From contig JABANP010000098.1 of NCBI GenBank assembly GCA_013115135.1, forward strand, positions 62,001 through 126,000: a stretch of 64,000 bases of DNA. The letters run 5' to 3'. The notes beneath the pieces are model-generated. The model did no database searches and was not told the origin of the DNA. It worked only from the letters and a program-made list of their open reading frames with translations. Positions 44,226 to 56,024 of this stretch are shown one piece after another. Numbering within the stretch: the first letter of the stretch is position 1; each line of letters starts with the position of its first letter. This stretch comes from Perkinsus olseni (Eukaryota > Perkinsozoa > Perkinsida > Perkinsidae). The position numbers were made by a program, and so were the translations under genes.

Positions 44226-45570
44226 ATGATCATCCGGTCGTCAGGTTTACCAGGTTGGTCTCCCTTCTGTATGGCACAGACCTCCGCCTACAAGAAGCCT
44301 CGACGGCCCGTGGTTGACCTCGAAGGAGAGGATGAGTCGGAGATTGCCGCCATAGACTCCCTCATAGCTGGCCACGACGTCAGTATGGTCTGCCCTGACG
44401 CACCGGGCAGCGTTGATGATAGTGGAAGGAAGATCATGCGGCCTGCCATAAAGTAAGGAAATAGGGGGCAGGGCCTGGGATTCGAACCGGGGACCTTTGG
44501 CTTACATCCTGCTCTTGTCAAGGTACGGTGAGCGGCCGGAACCTCGGAGGAAGGTTGGTGAGGAAGCATCCGCACAAACCAAGGCTGTGCCGCCGCCTCA
44601 CTATCGCTGCCATCGCTGTGGAGAGCCCGGCCACTTCATCTACGACTGCCCGACCAATGATGATCCGAACTACACGTCAAAACAGAAGGTGAACGAGACA
44701 GCCTTGCCGGGTATCAGGAGACGGGCGTTTTGTCAGGTTAAGTCGGCCCGAGGTGTCCCTCGGCAGTTCCTCCGCATTGTGACTCGGGAAGAGGCCCAGG
44801 ACATGACGGAGGATGTCTATATACTCCCCAATGGTGGCGTGGTCATCAGCCTGCTGAGGGTCGTCGGCCTGCTATGCTCGTCCTCCCGCAGGTGATTATG
44901 CTGTCATGAAGCAAGTGTCGGACGAAGAGCGGAAGAAAATAGTCGGAGAATCCGAGAAGGAACGTTTGACTAGGGTAATGCAGTCGACGATTCTGTTCAG
45001 ATTGTGATGGTGGTCGCTGCTCAGGTCTTCTCCGACGCTGACTGGCGTGTGCAGGGGCTCCTACTCTCATGCGGGGTCTGCCATCAACTACCGGTCGAGG
45101 CGGAGATCACCCCATGCTGTGCCAACATGTATTGCCGGAAGTGTGTGGTGGAGCACTTGGCAAAGTAATAGAGACCGTCGGTCACTTACGTCGGCTGTTC
45201 GACCGACCTCCCTTCAGGACTCACTCTTGCGTGGATGGTACGCTGTGGCCTAACAAGTGCCCAGGCTGTAATGAAACGTTGAAGCTCTCGGCTTTGATTC
45301 CGGATAGACGTCTTCGTGATCAAGTAAGCAGTTGCCCATGCAGGCCATCCCTCGGCTGAGTTTCGCCTTTCAGTTGCACTTCGTTGCTTACGGGAAGAGG
45401 TTACCTCAGAAAAGGCCGCAGTCGGCAGCCCGCCCAAACAAAAGAAGGCAGGGCACAAGCCATCATCTGGTAGTGGCTGTCGTTGTTGCTGCTGGAATCC
45501 TCACCACCGTGGTGGTGCTCAGGTTCCAAACTACTTCGGAAGAGCTCGAAGAAGGCTCGCTTGGAGCTGA
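44226..45570 (+). CDS. RBBP6/Mpe1-like protein: zinc knuckle plus U-box/RING
   Basis: mRNA 3'-end processing factor family with E3-like RING. Exon 1 (ATG 44226) gives KKPRRPVVDLEGEDESEIAA. A 70-nt intron, 44453-44522, then YGERPEPRRK and the zinc knuckle YRCHRCGEPGHFIYDCPTND (CX2CX4HX4C), followed by DPNYTSKQKVNETALPGIRR as in RBBP6. The U-box/RING follows: LLLSCGVCHQLPVEAEITPC, CANMYCRKCVVEHLAK, and after an intron CPGCNETLKLSALIPDRRLR. The end is basic (GSPPKQKKAGHKPSS). No DWNN ubiquitin-like domain could be read upstream, though it normally starts the protein. The first intron is almost entirely a reversed tRNA-like sequence. Confidence 0.75.
44461..44522 (-). other. Antisense tRNA-like sequence filling a 70-nt intron
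   Basis: Read on the minus strand: GACAAGAGCAGGATGTAAGC, CAAAGGTCCCC, B-box GGTTCGAATCC (44478-44488), CAGGCCCTGCC. It resembles the anticodon arm, variable loop, T-arm and 3' acceptor strand of a tRNA, possibly Thr(TGT)-like. The element occupies nearly all of intron 44453-44522. Confidence 0.5.
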
Positions 45571-47035
45571 ACGTGAAGCTAGGGTCTTCGGCAGCAGGCA
45601 GCACTCGAGCCGATAAGGAAAAGTTTGTTGTCACGAAGGGTATTAATACCACTGCATTTTTCATTTTACTTCACTATCAACCGTTTCACAATAGAGAACA
45701 TGCTCTCGTGGTTCGAAACACAGCGGTGCAACCGTGAAGTGCCATCATCATTGTTGTGTGATGACGTGCCACTACGGGTGCCGCGTCCGATAGGAATCTG
45801 GAGTTCTCGCTAGAATTGGGGCCTTGGGGAGTGTAGGATTGAATTTTTTCGGGGTGCTTGGATGGGGATGAGTAGTTGAGTTGTGATGATGATAACTTGC
45901 GTTATCAATGGTAAGGGAAGATGGTCTTTCTTCATTCATCTCAGTTCTTGGCGGCCCACTGAAACTCCCGAAGACGGCAGCACTCACTTTAATGTAACAT
46001 TCAAACTGGAAGGGGTTGTTGTGTTGTTATTCGAGTGTACGTGGAACTCACCGGGCTACTACGTAAATGGAGCGACTCGTTCAATACGGGGGACGTATAA
46101 CCAATAGCACGAGAAAGGAAGGGTTATCAAAAACCACGATGCCGCGTCAAGATGACAAATGATGACGAAGCCAGACCTAGTCGATAATACTCTCATGAGG
46201 TGTCGATCGTCTTCAAGGCAGCACGGAGCTGAAGGGTGTCGACGACTCTCAAGGGATCGTACTTTTCTGAATACGTTAGCTTCACGTGGTAGACACGTGA
46301 TGGACGCACTGTGGGAAGTGCAAGTGTTTCGTGGTCGTGCACAGTCGCAGCAGTTGTACCTCAGCTTACGATGGCCTCGCTCTGAGGGTAACATTCCTCG
46401 GCTTGATGAAGAAGGCCTATTCAACAGGCCGACCTATTCCCCTTTCCATAGAGAGGTTCTTCGGTGCTAGTCCAAGCCGTACTGTCGGCGTTCGGACTTT
46501 AAGACTCACACACGCGCACCGTTATTGTCCCACTATTTGAGAACGCAAATGTAAGAGTGGTGAGAGGCAGTCAATGTCGACATGCAGATGACGTGGAGGG
46601 ATGCTGCAATAGTAGAGGGACAGTCATGAACCGTAATGTACGTTAACACAGAGAGAGTGATAAAACAACAATGAGAAAACGCTCGATACTGTACAAGTGG
46701 CAGCTGCCGATGCGCAGCTGTCAGGTTACTGGCATTCTTCAATAGGAATATGAGAGGTCTCGGCGAAGGGATCCTACGGAGAGGTTCCGAGGGCGTAGCC
46801 GATGGGGTTTCCTACTTCTTCGGGGACTGCTTCAAACATAAGGCGTTTACGGGAAAGGCTGGGCACCAGTCGTCGTGGTGACATGAGCTGAACCTCGTTG
46901 AACCTGCAGGGGGCGATGGACAAGGAAACAGGTCGGAGCCGCCTACGGAGAGAACTGCACTCGTCGACGTTTACGCTTCGTTGAACCCTCAGAAGCTGCT
47001 ACACCGGCGCGGGACCTGACAATACCAGCGTGTGA
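45571..47035. other. Unresolved region
   Basis: Overlapping ORFs on both strands (for example 46059-46424 minus and 46159-46470 plus) have no recognisable domain. No gene model is offered. It may hold regulatory sequence for the RBBP6-like gene's 3' end and the SAP-domain gene's 3' end. Confidence 0.3.
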
Positions 47036-48322
47036 TCATCCTTGGGAGTTGCTTGCCAGGTACTCACGGCTTTGCCGGTGTTGCTTGATCGAGTTTCTGG
47101 TCGTGTCGAGAGACGACGCTCCTCTCGTCATTTGCAGACTCTCCTTCCGAGTCCGTTGCATTGAGTGGAGGACAGATACTGACAAGTAAGGGTAGTGGAG
47201 AGCCGCCCTACTGGAGGTATGTCATCAATGGTGATACCTTCGACGTCGCTCTTTGCATGGAGACAGACGGCCGCCCTCAGGGCTCCTGTAGCCGCCGTCA
47301 GGCCTGTTGACGGCCATAGGGGACTCGACGACCGGCAGTAGGGGGTCAGCAGTGGTAAATGAGTTGGGACTGTAGGACGACACTTTCCTGAGAGCTCAGA
47401 GTCGCGAGCGAGGACCGTCAAGACCAGGTGACCTGAGGATGGGCTTCGAAGCTCCAGCTTTACGCTTGAATGGGCTCTTGAACTTCTCGGCGACCAGACC
47501 TTCCTTGACGGCGATGAGACAGAAATTACCGCCTGACGAAATGTCATAAACTCACACGAAGGTGGGTGGTAAGCTCACTAGCAGCTCGGTAGCTGGGCAC
47601 CCCGGGAGTGGGCCCGTTCGGGTTGTGGGTGGCGTGCCATGTACGGAGGCGGCCGATGATCTCCTCCCTCGACCCCGAGGCCTGCAGTAGCCGACATGAA
47701 CCTCTACCCTCACCGCCCAAGTCCTTACCGGTAGTCGTAACTTCTGGCAGAGGTTGGCTAAACTAGAGTCAGACCAGTAGGTAGAATGATCAAGAAGACC
47801 CGGGTTGAAGGAGAACTGGCAGACACTATTACTCCCAACAACAGCCATGAGCCAGCCAGCCCCTACATGCCTGGTATACTCCCTCAATAGGATGGTCCCC
47901 GGCGTCAAGGGCTCGCTGGAGCTACTCGTAGACGGCGATTTCCGGGGAGTGCATTCGGCCGCCGTCGTTGAAGGGCTCGCCTCGGCAGGAGGGGCCGCTG
48001 AGAGAACATGAGGTTAGGCCCGGATCGCGGTGGAAGCCCTGGTACTACGCCCTTCTCCAGGCTGCGGACACTCGGAAGATTTACGGCGACTTCCAGAGGT
48101 CTGCATGGGCCCGCTAGAGGCGTTCAAGTCCGCTGAATCGGCCGGCCTTTTCTCCTGTAGAACCCGAGAGACGGCCGGACGCTCCCTCTTTTCTCGATGC
48201 CTCGACCCGCCAGTAGACCGCCTCCTAAGGGGCGGCTGCGAGGCTGCTTCGAGTGGGTTAGAGGACGGCCGCTGGATGTCGTCCCCGGGCGCGTAGGAGC
48301 GACGGCGAGTGACGACCGGCAT
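47036..48322 (-). CDS. SAP-like domain protein
   Basis: At least six exons. ATG 48322 gives MPVVTRRRSYAPGDDIQRPS, a basic Ser/Arg-rich start. Next AECTPRKSPSTSSSSEPLTP, GTILLREYTRH, then FSFNPGLLDHSTYWSDSSLA, NLCQKLRLP, then after an intron ASGSREEIIGRLRTWHATHN. The LANLCQKLRLP...SREEIIGRL pattern fits the helix-turn-helix of a SAP DNA/RNA-binding motif. Then GNFCLIAVKEGLVAEKFKSP, FKRKAGASKP and an Arg/Ser-rich end, stop TGA 47036-47038. SAP call moderate; role probably nuclear. Confidence 0.5.
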
Positions 48323-48437
48323 CCTCAACAGGCAAACACAATCTGACGGAACCCCCGGTCAATTGACACTACAGTAAGCAAGGCAGCGTGGCAGTGAAAC
48401 GACAGTCAATAAACAAGAGGAACAACAGCAACACCCA

Positions 48438-50338
48438 TCACCAGGGCTCGTCAGACTCGGCATCTTCCCCGCTGGAATCCTCACCAGACGACTCATCCTC
48501 CTCTTCCTCGTACTGAGCTTGCTTGTCCCCAACAAAGCCCGTCGGCAGGCCCATAGACCGCATCAAAGCCAGCGTGGGGTCTTCATCCTGGACGTCCTCC
48601 TCTTCTACCACTTTCCTTCGCTTCGGTGACCCCTTCCCCACCTCGGGAGTGCCCTTCTCTGCCGGGTTTCTGATGCAGGTGAGGAGCGTCCGAGGGCCCA
48701 TCTGGTCCGATATTTGCGTAGAGAAGTCCGCGACAGTGTGGGTACTCGAGCCGTCCGCCCCGCAACCTTCCAAGTAGGCGCTGAGTATCCGGACTTCCGC
48801 CGTGCAGTCGTAACACCGGCAAAGGCCTGCCTCTAACAGCGGCTCGTCAGGGCCTTTCAAGTTACTTGGTCTCTCATAAACGGCAGTGCGGAGAACCTGG
48901 ACACGACGTCGCTACGGTTGGAGCCCTCCTCTGCGCTCTTACGGTGTTGAAGTAGGCCATGGCTTCGCCGAACTCTTCATTATCGTACCTAAAGCACGCC
49001 GCTGATGGCAATGACCCCTCGAGGGTCGGTGAAGGCGAGAATATCGAAAGCCCCCCTCGTCCGGTAGTACTCTATTATCGGAGCGTCCGGTGTGTCGATC
49101 GTCAGCCTTGCCTCCGTTGTGGTCTGGGCGCCCCAAATAGGGTAGTTAACTCTCCCGGACGCGTAGCTGACCTTGCCCTCGGTGTACGGCAGTCTGAGGA
49201 ACCAAAGTCCCTAAAAAGTTCGTTTGGAGTGGTACGACGACTACCTGAATTTCATCAGAGCCTTCTGTGGTTTCATAGCCTTCCACCAAGCCAGTTGGGC
49301 CGACATGTCCGCCATCACCACTGAAGGACGCCATCTGCCACAGTGGGAACTCAGCAGCAGCAAACTTACTTTTCTCGTTCTCATCAAAGGTCTGCCCCTG
49401 CCAGTTGCCACTGCGGATATCACTGATGAGAAGCACTGGAGTACTGCTGTCCCGATACCGGCTGCTCCGGGCTGAGGATGAACCAATGATCCTACCGGCG
49501 AAGAAGTCATGGTCATCACCTCGGTCGATGTCGAACTTCTCTTGGATGAGCCGGAGTGACCCCGGGTCTTCTGCTGCCATCCTCCTCAGAGGTTCAGCGA
49601 AAGGAGTGGTATCGAAGAGTTCGAACGAAAGAGGTTGACGACCATGATAGTGTCGATAGGCCTGAGCACGACGGTCCTGGCTAGGGTATCTTAGGTCGAC
49701 CATGGACTTACATTGACGAGGCGGATGAGGACCGGTATATGGTCCCCCGGGCCAGCCCCGACGTAAACCACCAATGCTGCTGCGTTCGAGCCATACGCCA
49801 TGAGGAACTCCAGCTCAGCTAGCAGGAGCTTGCCTGAGAAATGCAAGGATCGACCTAAGATTCTCTCGTCAGCGCTGTGAAGAATTAGCATCCGACTCAC
49901 GCTGGCCCCAATGCAGAGTTGATTTATCCTCATTTTCTCGCCGATGGTAGACCCTCCGTTTTGTTAAATTGATTTCTCGGCGGAACTCGGGATGGAAGCC
50001 CAGACGCGGACTGACTATCCAAGTAGCGGCAGAGGGGATCTGTCAGACGCTGACCACAGTGCGGGTTACCTGAAGGAGGCTCAACTGTGCCGACCCAATC
50101 CGTGAATCACCGGCTCAACCTCAAGATACCACTTACTACCCTGGATGCAGTCCCGAGCGTGCTGCGCCGCTTCAGCGAAGTCAGGCTCCCAACTACCGCG
50201 ATCGTCCGACTTGTACATGAGGTTCTTCGACGAGCTGCTCTCACCTGCCGCACGAGAGCTCCCCCTCGGGCCTGCTTAAGAGGCCTTACCTTCGGCAACC
50301 GTTGGCCGTTTCTTGCCTTCCGAAGAACGACGACCCAT
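48438..50338 (-). CDS. VP39-like cap-specific mRNA 2'-O-methyltransferase
   Basis: Member of the Rossmann-fold methyltransferases related to poxvirus VP39 and the kinetoplastid cap 2'-O-methyltransferases; would methylate 2'-OH of early mRNA nucleotides using SAM. Exons, in order: MGRRSSEGKKRPTVAEG (ATG 50338), SWEPDFAEAAQHARDCIQGS, FHPEFRREINLTKRRVYHRR, SGKLLLAELEFLMAYGSNAA with the SAM motif VVYVGAGPGDHIPVLIRLVN, FDTTPFAEPLRRMAAEDPGS, PVLLISDIRSGNW, MADMSAQLAWWKAMKPQKAL with MKFR, QTTTEARLTID, RYDNEEFGEAMAYFN with LRTAVYE. The family tetrad K-D-K-E is visible in GKLLL, ISDIRS, MKFR and TTEARL. A C-terminal extension is acidic (QYEEEEDESSGEDSS). A TAG at 48989-48991 breaks the frame before RYDNEEF and is bypassed by one base. 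Other joins, including one near 49190, are also one base off. Confidence 0.75.
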
Positions 50339-50648
50339 CACGCAACCAACTGAACCAACTTCGAAAGCTGCGCAGGAATTCAGAGTCGCCCAAGACAGGA
50401 ACCAGCTCCTAGAGGGCTTGCCCTGAACAGGTCTGTAACAAATTCCACACTAATCCGTTATCTATATCTATCCTACTGGTCGAAATTGGACAGCTACGAA
50501 GCGACACGGCTGCGATCCTGAAGGTAACTAACCCAACACTAAGGCGCAATAATCGTGACAAAATATTATACTTTTTCTTGCTCATCATCCTCACTGTACT
50601 AGAGAACTACTTCCAGGACTTTAATAACGCACTACTGGCAATACCAAA
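50339..50648. other. Intergenic
   Basis: Between the methyltransferase start and the PRP4 kinase stop, both minus strand. It should hold the methyltransferase promoter. Nothing else seen. Confidence 0.4.
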
Positions 50649-52990
50649 TTACTGCTTGAGAGCTCGGCCTTCGCTCCGCTCAAAAGGCTCAACTATGAAG
50701 GGATGGGCCAGGGCCTCTTCCGGAGTGATTCTGTGCTTCGGGTTGAGGTTGGTCATCTGCTCCACGAGGTCAACAAACTGTTTTGTCTTGTTCTCGAACC
50801 ATCGCTTGTTCGGGTCGGAGTCCGACAGCTTACGTGTACTGTGCAGGATCCTCGCCTTAAGGGAGTCCGAGCCCGGAGTGAAGGTAGTAATGACCTTCAC
50901 ACCACCGCCCTTCTGTTGCCATAGGAAGTCACATTGGTCGTTGAAGTGGTTGCGCATCTCCACAAACTTGGACGCTCTGATTTGCTTGTGGGGGAACTTC
51001 CCCTTGGCGTCCTGGATCTGCTTGAGCATGTCGTTGTTGTTGCGACCCTGGAAAAGTATCTTTCCCGTCCACAGCTCGAACAGAGTGCATCCAATCGCCC
51101 ACATGTCGATAGCATAATCGTACTTGTGATAGCCGAGCATGATCTCAGGGGCCCGGTAGAATCTTGAGACAAGATACTCGACCATCTCCTGAGCCTCGTG
51201 GATCTCGCACGCACTGCCAAGATCGCAGATCTTCAAGTGGCCGTGGTTTTTTGAAATTAAAATATTATCAGGCTTGATGTCAGCATGAATGACCTTGCAG
51301 CTCTTCATGTGCTTCAGACCGAGCAGGAGCTGTCGAGAGTAGGACCAGACCGCCTTCGGATTCAAACCGCGCTCGCCCGGCCGAGCATACTTCTTCATAG
51401 CCTCTCGGAGATTGCTCCACAGGGACTCGAAGACCAGGCATAGATGACCCTGGTAGTTGAAGGTACGAAGGAGGCGGACGATGTGGCTTCGATCTCGGCC
51501 GGACTTGTCCTTGGCCATCGTCTCATCAGCGGCGTCATTGAGTTTGGTGAGGATGCGGACCTCCTTCTCGGCAGCCTTGCGCATCATGTCGTTACGACGG
51601 ATGACCTTGATGGCTACATCTTGCAACCTAAAAATGGACAATGTCTAGCGGAGCGAAGCAGGCAGGAAGCTTACGATTGCGTATCCTTGCATTTAACAAC
51701 GTTTGAGAAGACCCCCTTGCCGACATCAGAGTCGCTCGAGGTGAGCACGACGTAGCGACCGTCCATAGTCTCGAGATGGCCCGGGGACGAAGTACCTGTA
51801 GAAACGGGGTCGACCAGGGGCGTCGAGGAGGTAAGAGAACAATACCTACCCTTCCTTATCGTCGTTCTGTCCATCCTCCTCTTGCACGCCCATCTCCTTC
51901 TGCTTCGACCTCTCATCGTAGATCTCCTTAGCCCTCTTCAACATGATGTTGACCTCCGCGTCCGTCACTTGAGCCTTCTCATCCGACACCAAGGCGTTGG
52001 CAGTTTCCGCCGCCTTCCGTCGCATGGTCTCATCCGCAGCCTCCTTAAGGCGCCTGATCTCCGCCAGGGCCTTGGCCTGAGTTGCAGCCATCTTGGCCTT
52101 GAGCGCTGCAAGCCCGGACGGCAGGGCGGCAGCCGCAGCAGACGTCGACGAAGACTTGTCCTCTTCACGCTCGGGTGTCTCGTCTGATGACGAAGGGGAT
52201 TCATTCTCATTAGGGTGGGGGACAGACGGTGAGCTCAAGTCGCTGACGGACATCATTCCCTTGTCGCTCTCATCGTCAGGGCTTGGCACAGCGCCGAGCA
52301 TTATGCTCTCCTTGCCGCTGGTCACACTCACGCTGCCGCCTGAAATAACAACAAGACAAATGCAGCAACAGCCCATCCCTCACCGACTGACTCACCAATG
52401 GACGGCTTAGCGCTGATATCTCTTTCACGTTTCTTGGCCATCTCCCGCTCCGTCAGTTGCCGTTGTAGCTTTCGTCGCTCCTCTCGCCGTTTCTGAATTG
52501 CCGCGTCCGAGTTGGCATCCATCGCCTCCATAGAAGACTCCAAGGCGTCGACCAGCTTCTCGTCCATCTCAACGTCCTCAGAGTGGTGACTTGCACTTCT
52601 AGACCTCTTGACACTCCTACTGCGGCTTCTGTGACGTCTGTAGCCCTGCCTGTCACCGCGCATACTGCTGCCCTCGCGACTGCGATCGTAGTCCCGATGG
52701 GGCCTGTCGTCATCCCGAGAACCTCCTCTGCGGTGCTCATGCTGATGATGACGATGGTAGTCACGAGACGATGACCTTAGCTCACGATCGCGGACGTAGT
52801 CCGACCGACTTCTTGGGATATCGTCGGAGGGCCCACCACGACGGGAATCCGCCCCCTTACGGTCGTAGCCGCCGCCGCCCGCCCTCCGGCTGTTCGCGCT
52901 TCCAGCGTCTCGATGTCGGTAGTCCTTGTCGTCATGGTGGTGGTTGAAGGAGTCACTGCGTCCACGCTGTGTTGCTCTGCTGCTAGACAT
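50649..52990 (-). CDS. PRP4: PRP4-like pre-mRNA processing protein kinase
   Basis: Spliceosome-associated kinase (PRPF4B family). Four exons: 52396-52990, 51850-52339, 51673-51795 and 50649-51627. The N-terminus is long and RS/Arg-His-rich (YRRHRSRSRSVKRSRSASHH), typical of splicing kinases, then a helical acidic linker. Catalytic domain: RYVVLTSSDSDVGKGVFSNV (P-loop), DVAIKVIRRND, IVRLLRTFNYQGHLCLVFES, IHADIKPDNILI (HAD instead of HRD, characteristic of PRP4), ICDLGSACEI (DLG), VSRFYRAPEIMLGYHKYDYA, DMWAIGCTLFELWTGKILFQ, and the end HRITPEEALAHPF. One surplus G near 51849-51851 shifts the exon 2-3 join. Confidence 0.9.
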
Positions 52991-54138
52991 AGCACGTAAG
53001 TAGCGAAGAAGAGGGCCAGCACGGACACTGAAAGCTCAAAGTGAGAACATGCACACGCACGACCTATTCTGCATCTAACGCGAGTCAAGCTAAGAAGCGC
53101 CTAGAGGTTCACACCTCGCATCCCGAGCCATTTTCAACACTACCAATGAACTCAATTCCAGCGAGGACTCAGCCGCCTCCTGACGCTGATTAATAGCAGC
53201 GCAGTAGCCCCTCCCTCCAAGGCGGGTAGTACGGGTGATGATGATGATAAGGTCCCCAGGGACGAAACCTATCACCAGTGCAACGACGATGAGACAGTGA
53301 GAGGTCAACCCAGCTCGCCGTGATGCACCTTTCAGGATGGTGAAGCAGCTCTTCCTGGCCGCCGTCATTCAAGTGAGGCCGCTGGGCTGTTATCTAGGCA
53401 CAACAAACGGTCCAAGGCGACGATCAGGGTTAGCAAGATCCGAAGAGCTACGGACTGGCACCAGGAAGCCTTACACTAGGGGAGGCCTCAAGGAGAATCT
53501 CAGAAGGAAAGACGCTCCTTAATGTGAGGAAAGGACGACCCCCTTTCTACTGCGACCGCACCTACGCTGGGTATCATGAAATCTTCCGAGTGCGCAAAAG
53601 CCAAGGTAAGATACCCTCGGCAGAGGGTGAGGGTGGGTGATACTAAGGCATTGGCCCCGATAGAGAAGTTTTAGGAAATCCTGAGAGGATGCACCAACCT
53701 GACTTACTGCAACACGCAAGTGGTCAAACGATCCAGCCGGGGAAGCCTGTAAGGGAATTCAAGATTTGGCAAGATTGCAAGATATCTATCAGCGCGGTCA
53801 GGCGATTCTCCGACACCAGAGCACTGGTTCCCTTGCTCTTCAGTTATACCATAGACTCATCGCTATTCGCGGACAGTTGACGTAAGTGACAGGATGCGGC
53901 TCGGAACTTGTCTGCATCGGGTTTCCCGATGAGGCCCTCCCGGGCCTTCCGAAACCACTCCGTCGTATCAGCCAGACTGAACGTAACATCACCTTAGACG
54001 CATAGGGCTCACTCTAGGCCGAGACTCGGCGTATCCTTGCGTCCACAGAGGTGATGCTTCTTTCGCGTTCGTCCCCCGAAAGTGAGTTTAAAGCTTCCTG
54101 GCAGGTGTGCCCAAAGTGCTGCCTTGCTGCAGTAGTGT
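52991..54138. other. Intergenic with small unsupported ORFs
   Basis: Upstream of both PRP4 (minus) and the ABHD gene (plus), so promoters are expected. A minus-strand ORF from ATG near 53368 (MTAARKSCFTILKGASRRAG) has one hydrophobic stretch, LIVVALVIGFVPGDLIIIIT, and could be a small membrane protein, but nothing else supports it. Confidence 0.35.
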
Positions 54139-55865
54139 ATGTTGTTTTACTTCTCCCTGGCTGTCCCATTCTTTGGGTTCTTCGCCTTCGTCCTCTATGC
54201 CGGCCTGCTCCTGGCCTTCTATGGTCTGACCTACTACAAACCTCTTCCGGACAGCTGCGCCGACTGCCTTCAGTGCGGCAACTACGTGCTTCAGGCTGGC
54301 GTCTTGAGATGGCTGTGGAACCTGTTTCTTCTTTTCGTCCTCCTAGGAGCCACTTTGTATATTCGGTCGGGCCACTCGACGCCACGACTTCAATTTTCGG
54401 ACAAGATTGCGTGGATCGTTCGAAGGTGCCATACACTGAGGAAGGGCTTCTGGCCGACCTTTGCGGCTTTCGACGGTCACAGCCAGTCGGCAATGTTTGC
54501 AGTCTGGCCTGGGATGACTCTGGCCTTGAAGAGGGCCACGGTGGAATTTGAAAGGGAGGATTTGACAATGGAAGATGGCGGGACGATCGCCTTGGATTGG
54601 GCCGTGGAGGCAGAGGAGATTCCTGAAGACGCGCCGGTTCTGATACTCCTGCCCGGTGTGGTGGGGGAGTCGCACAACCCCTATATGAAGTCGTTGATCC
54701 ACTACTGTCGCTGCAGACGGCAATGGCGGTTTGTTTGCAAGAATTGGCGGGGTTTCGGAGGCTCGGAACTGACGGATGAGAAGCAGATTCCCGAGGCCTG
54801 GGATGCTCGCAGCGTGAAGGATTTGTTCCAGTGTGTTCAGCATGTACATGAAAGATACCCCCGGGCCAAGGTGCTCGGCTGCGGCTTCTCCCTTAGGGGC
54901 GAGCATGATGTCCTCTCTCGTGGGCCACTACAAAGAGGAGCTCAACGGCGTCGTTGCTGGGGTGGTCTGCCTCTCTGGGCCCTGCTCGTACGAGACTGCG
55001 ATGAACCGGATGTACCATCTCAAGCCCTTACCATACGACTGGATCAACATGGGAGTGTTGTGGAAGAACATGAGGAAGTACGTAGAGAGTCCTGATTCTA
55101 GATGGCGGGACACTCTAGGAGACAAGCAGCTGATGCTGATAGACGAGGTCATGTGCCAAAGGCAAAGTCCGAAGGAGTTTTATAATATGCTAATGCCGGC
55201 TAACGCTTGGGTTTGGCACAATTTAGTGACCATAAAGTTCCTGGGCTACAAGACAGTGGAAGAGTACGCTCGTGAGATGAGCCTGTATGCACTGAAGGCT
55301 CTGTCCATGATAGAAACGCCGACGTTATTGCTGTATGCTGATGATGATCCGGTGGTCCCCCACCGTACTCGACGTGGGAGTACGAGGCTGAGGCTAAGGA
55401 CAGTCCTGGCTGTGTGGTGGCTAGGTGCTCTCGAGGAGGGCATTGTGGCTTCTTTAGTGGTAGTAGTAAGGGTGTTGGTATGAGCAAAATATAACTTTGT
55501 CTCTCTCAGGTCCATTGTGCCGCAGCTGGAAGAATCGCGTGACCTTCGAGTTCTTGGCCAACGCGCTTGATGGTCCGGCCTCCTCGAAGCAGCAGCAGCC
55601 CGATGAGTCTCGAGCACCAGCTCAACTACAAGTCGCTGAGGATGACAGGCGTCTCTTACTGTCGCGTCCCGTGCGGCTGCTCGGTGCTCCTACGACCCCT
55701 CCTTCCCATCCGCCGTCCCTCCCTGCGGTGGCGGTGGATCCAGTTGTCAGATTTGTAACCGTTACTTGTGTTATTATGCTCCCATTGCTACTGTGCTCCC
55801 GTGTTTCAATCAATACTGGGTCTTCCAATCAGAGAACACCATTTCGGGCGGCTTGGGGTGTCTAG
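54139..55865 (+). CDS. ABHD1/3-type alpha/beta hydrolase
   Basis: Membrane-anchored serine hydrolase, family of phospholipases/lipases. Two N-terminal TM helices (PFFGFFAFVLYAGLLLAFYG; LWNLFLLFVLLGATLYI). The oxyanion strand is VLILLPGVVGESHNPYMKSL, then WRFVCKNWRGFGGSEL. The nucleophile elbow GCGFSLG has Ser251. Then LYADDDPVVP (acid) and the catalytic His in CSRGGHCGFFSG, followed by WKNRVTFEFLANAL. The frame breaks at 54895 (CTT-AGG; one base too many before GGG) and at 55357-55361 (CCCCC; one base too few). Corrected, the whole family pattern is intact. An intron ends at about 55510. The C-terminal tail is Gln/Pro-rich with a possible last TM helix. Confidence 0.75.
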
Positions 55866-56024
55866 TGACCAGGATTATCTCAGGCTTTGGGAGAGGCGAT
55901 GCGCTGCGCAGTATGATAGGAGCGTAGGTGTTGATTCGATCGCTGTATGTGCTAGGGTCTCTTCGGTTACTGTCCAAATTGCCATACCACACCTCCACCT
56001 ACTCCTCTGCCCAAAACGTATCCT

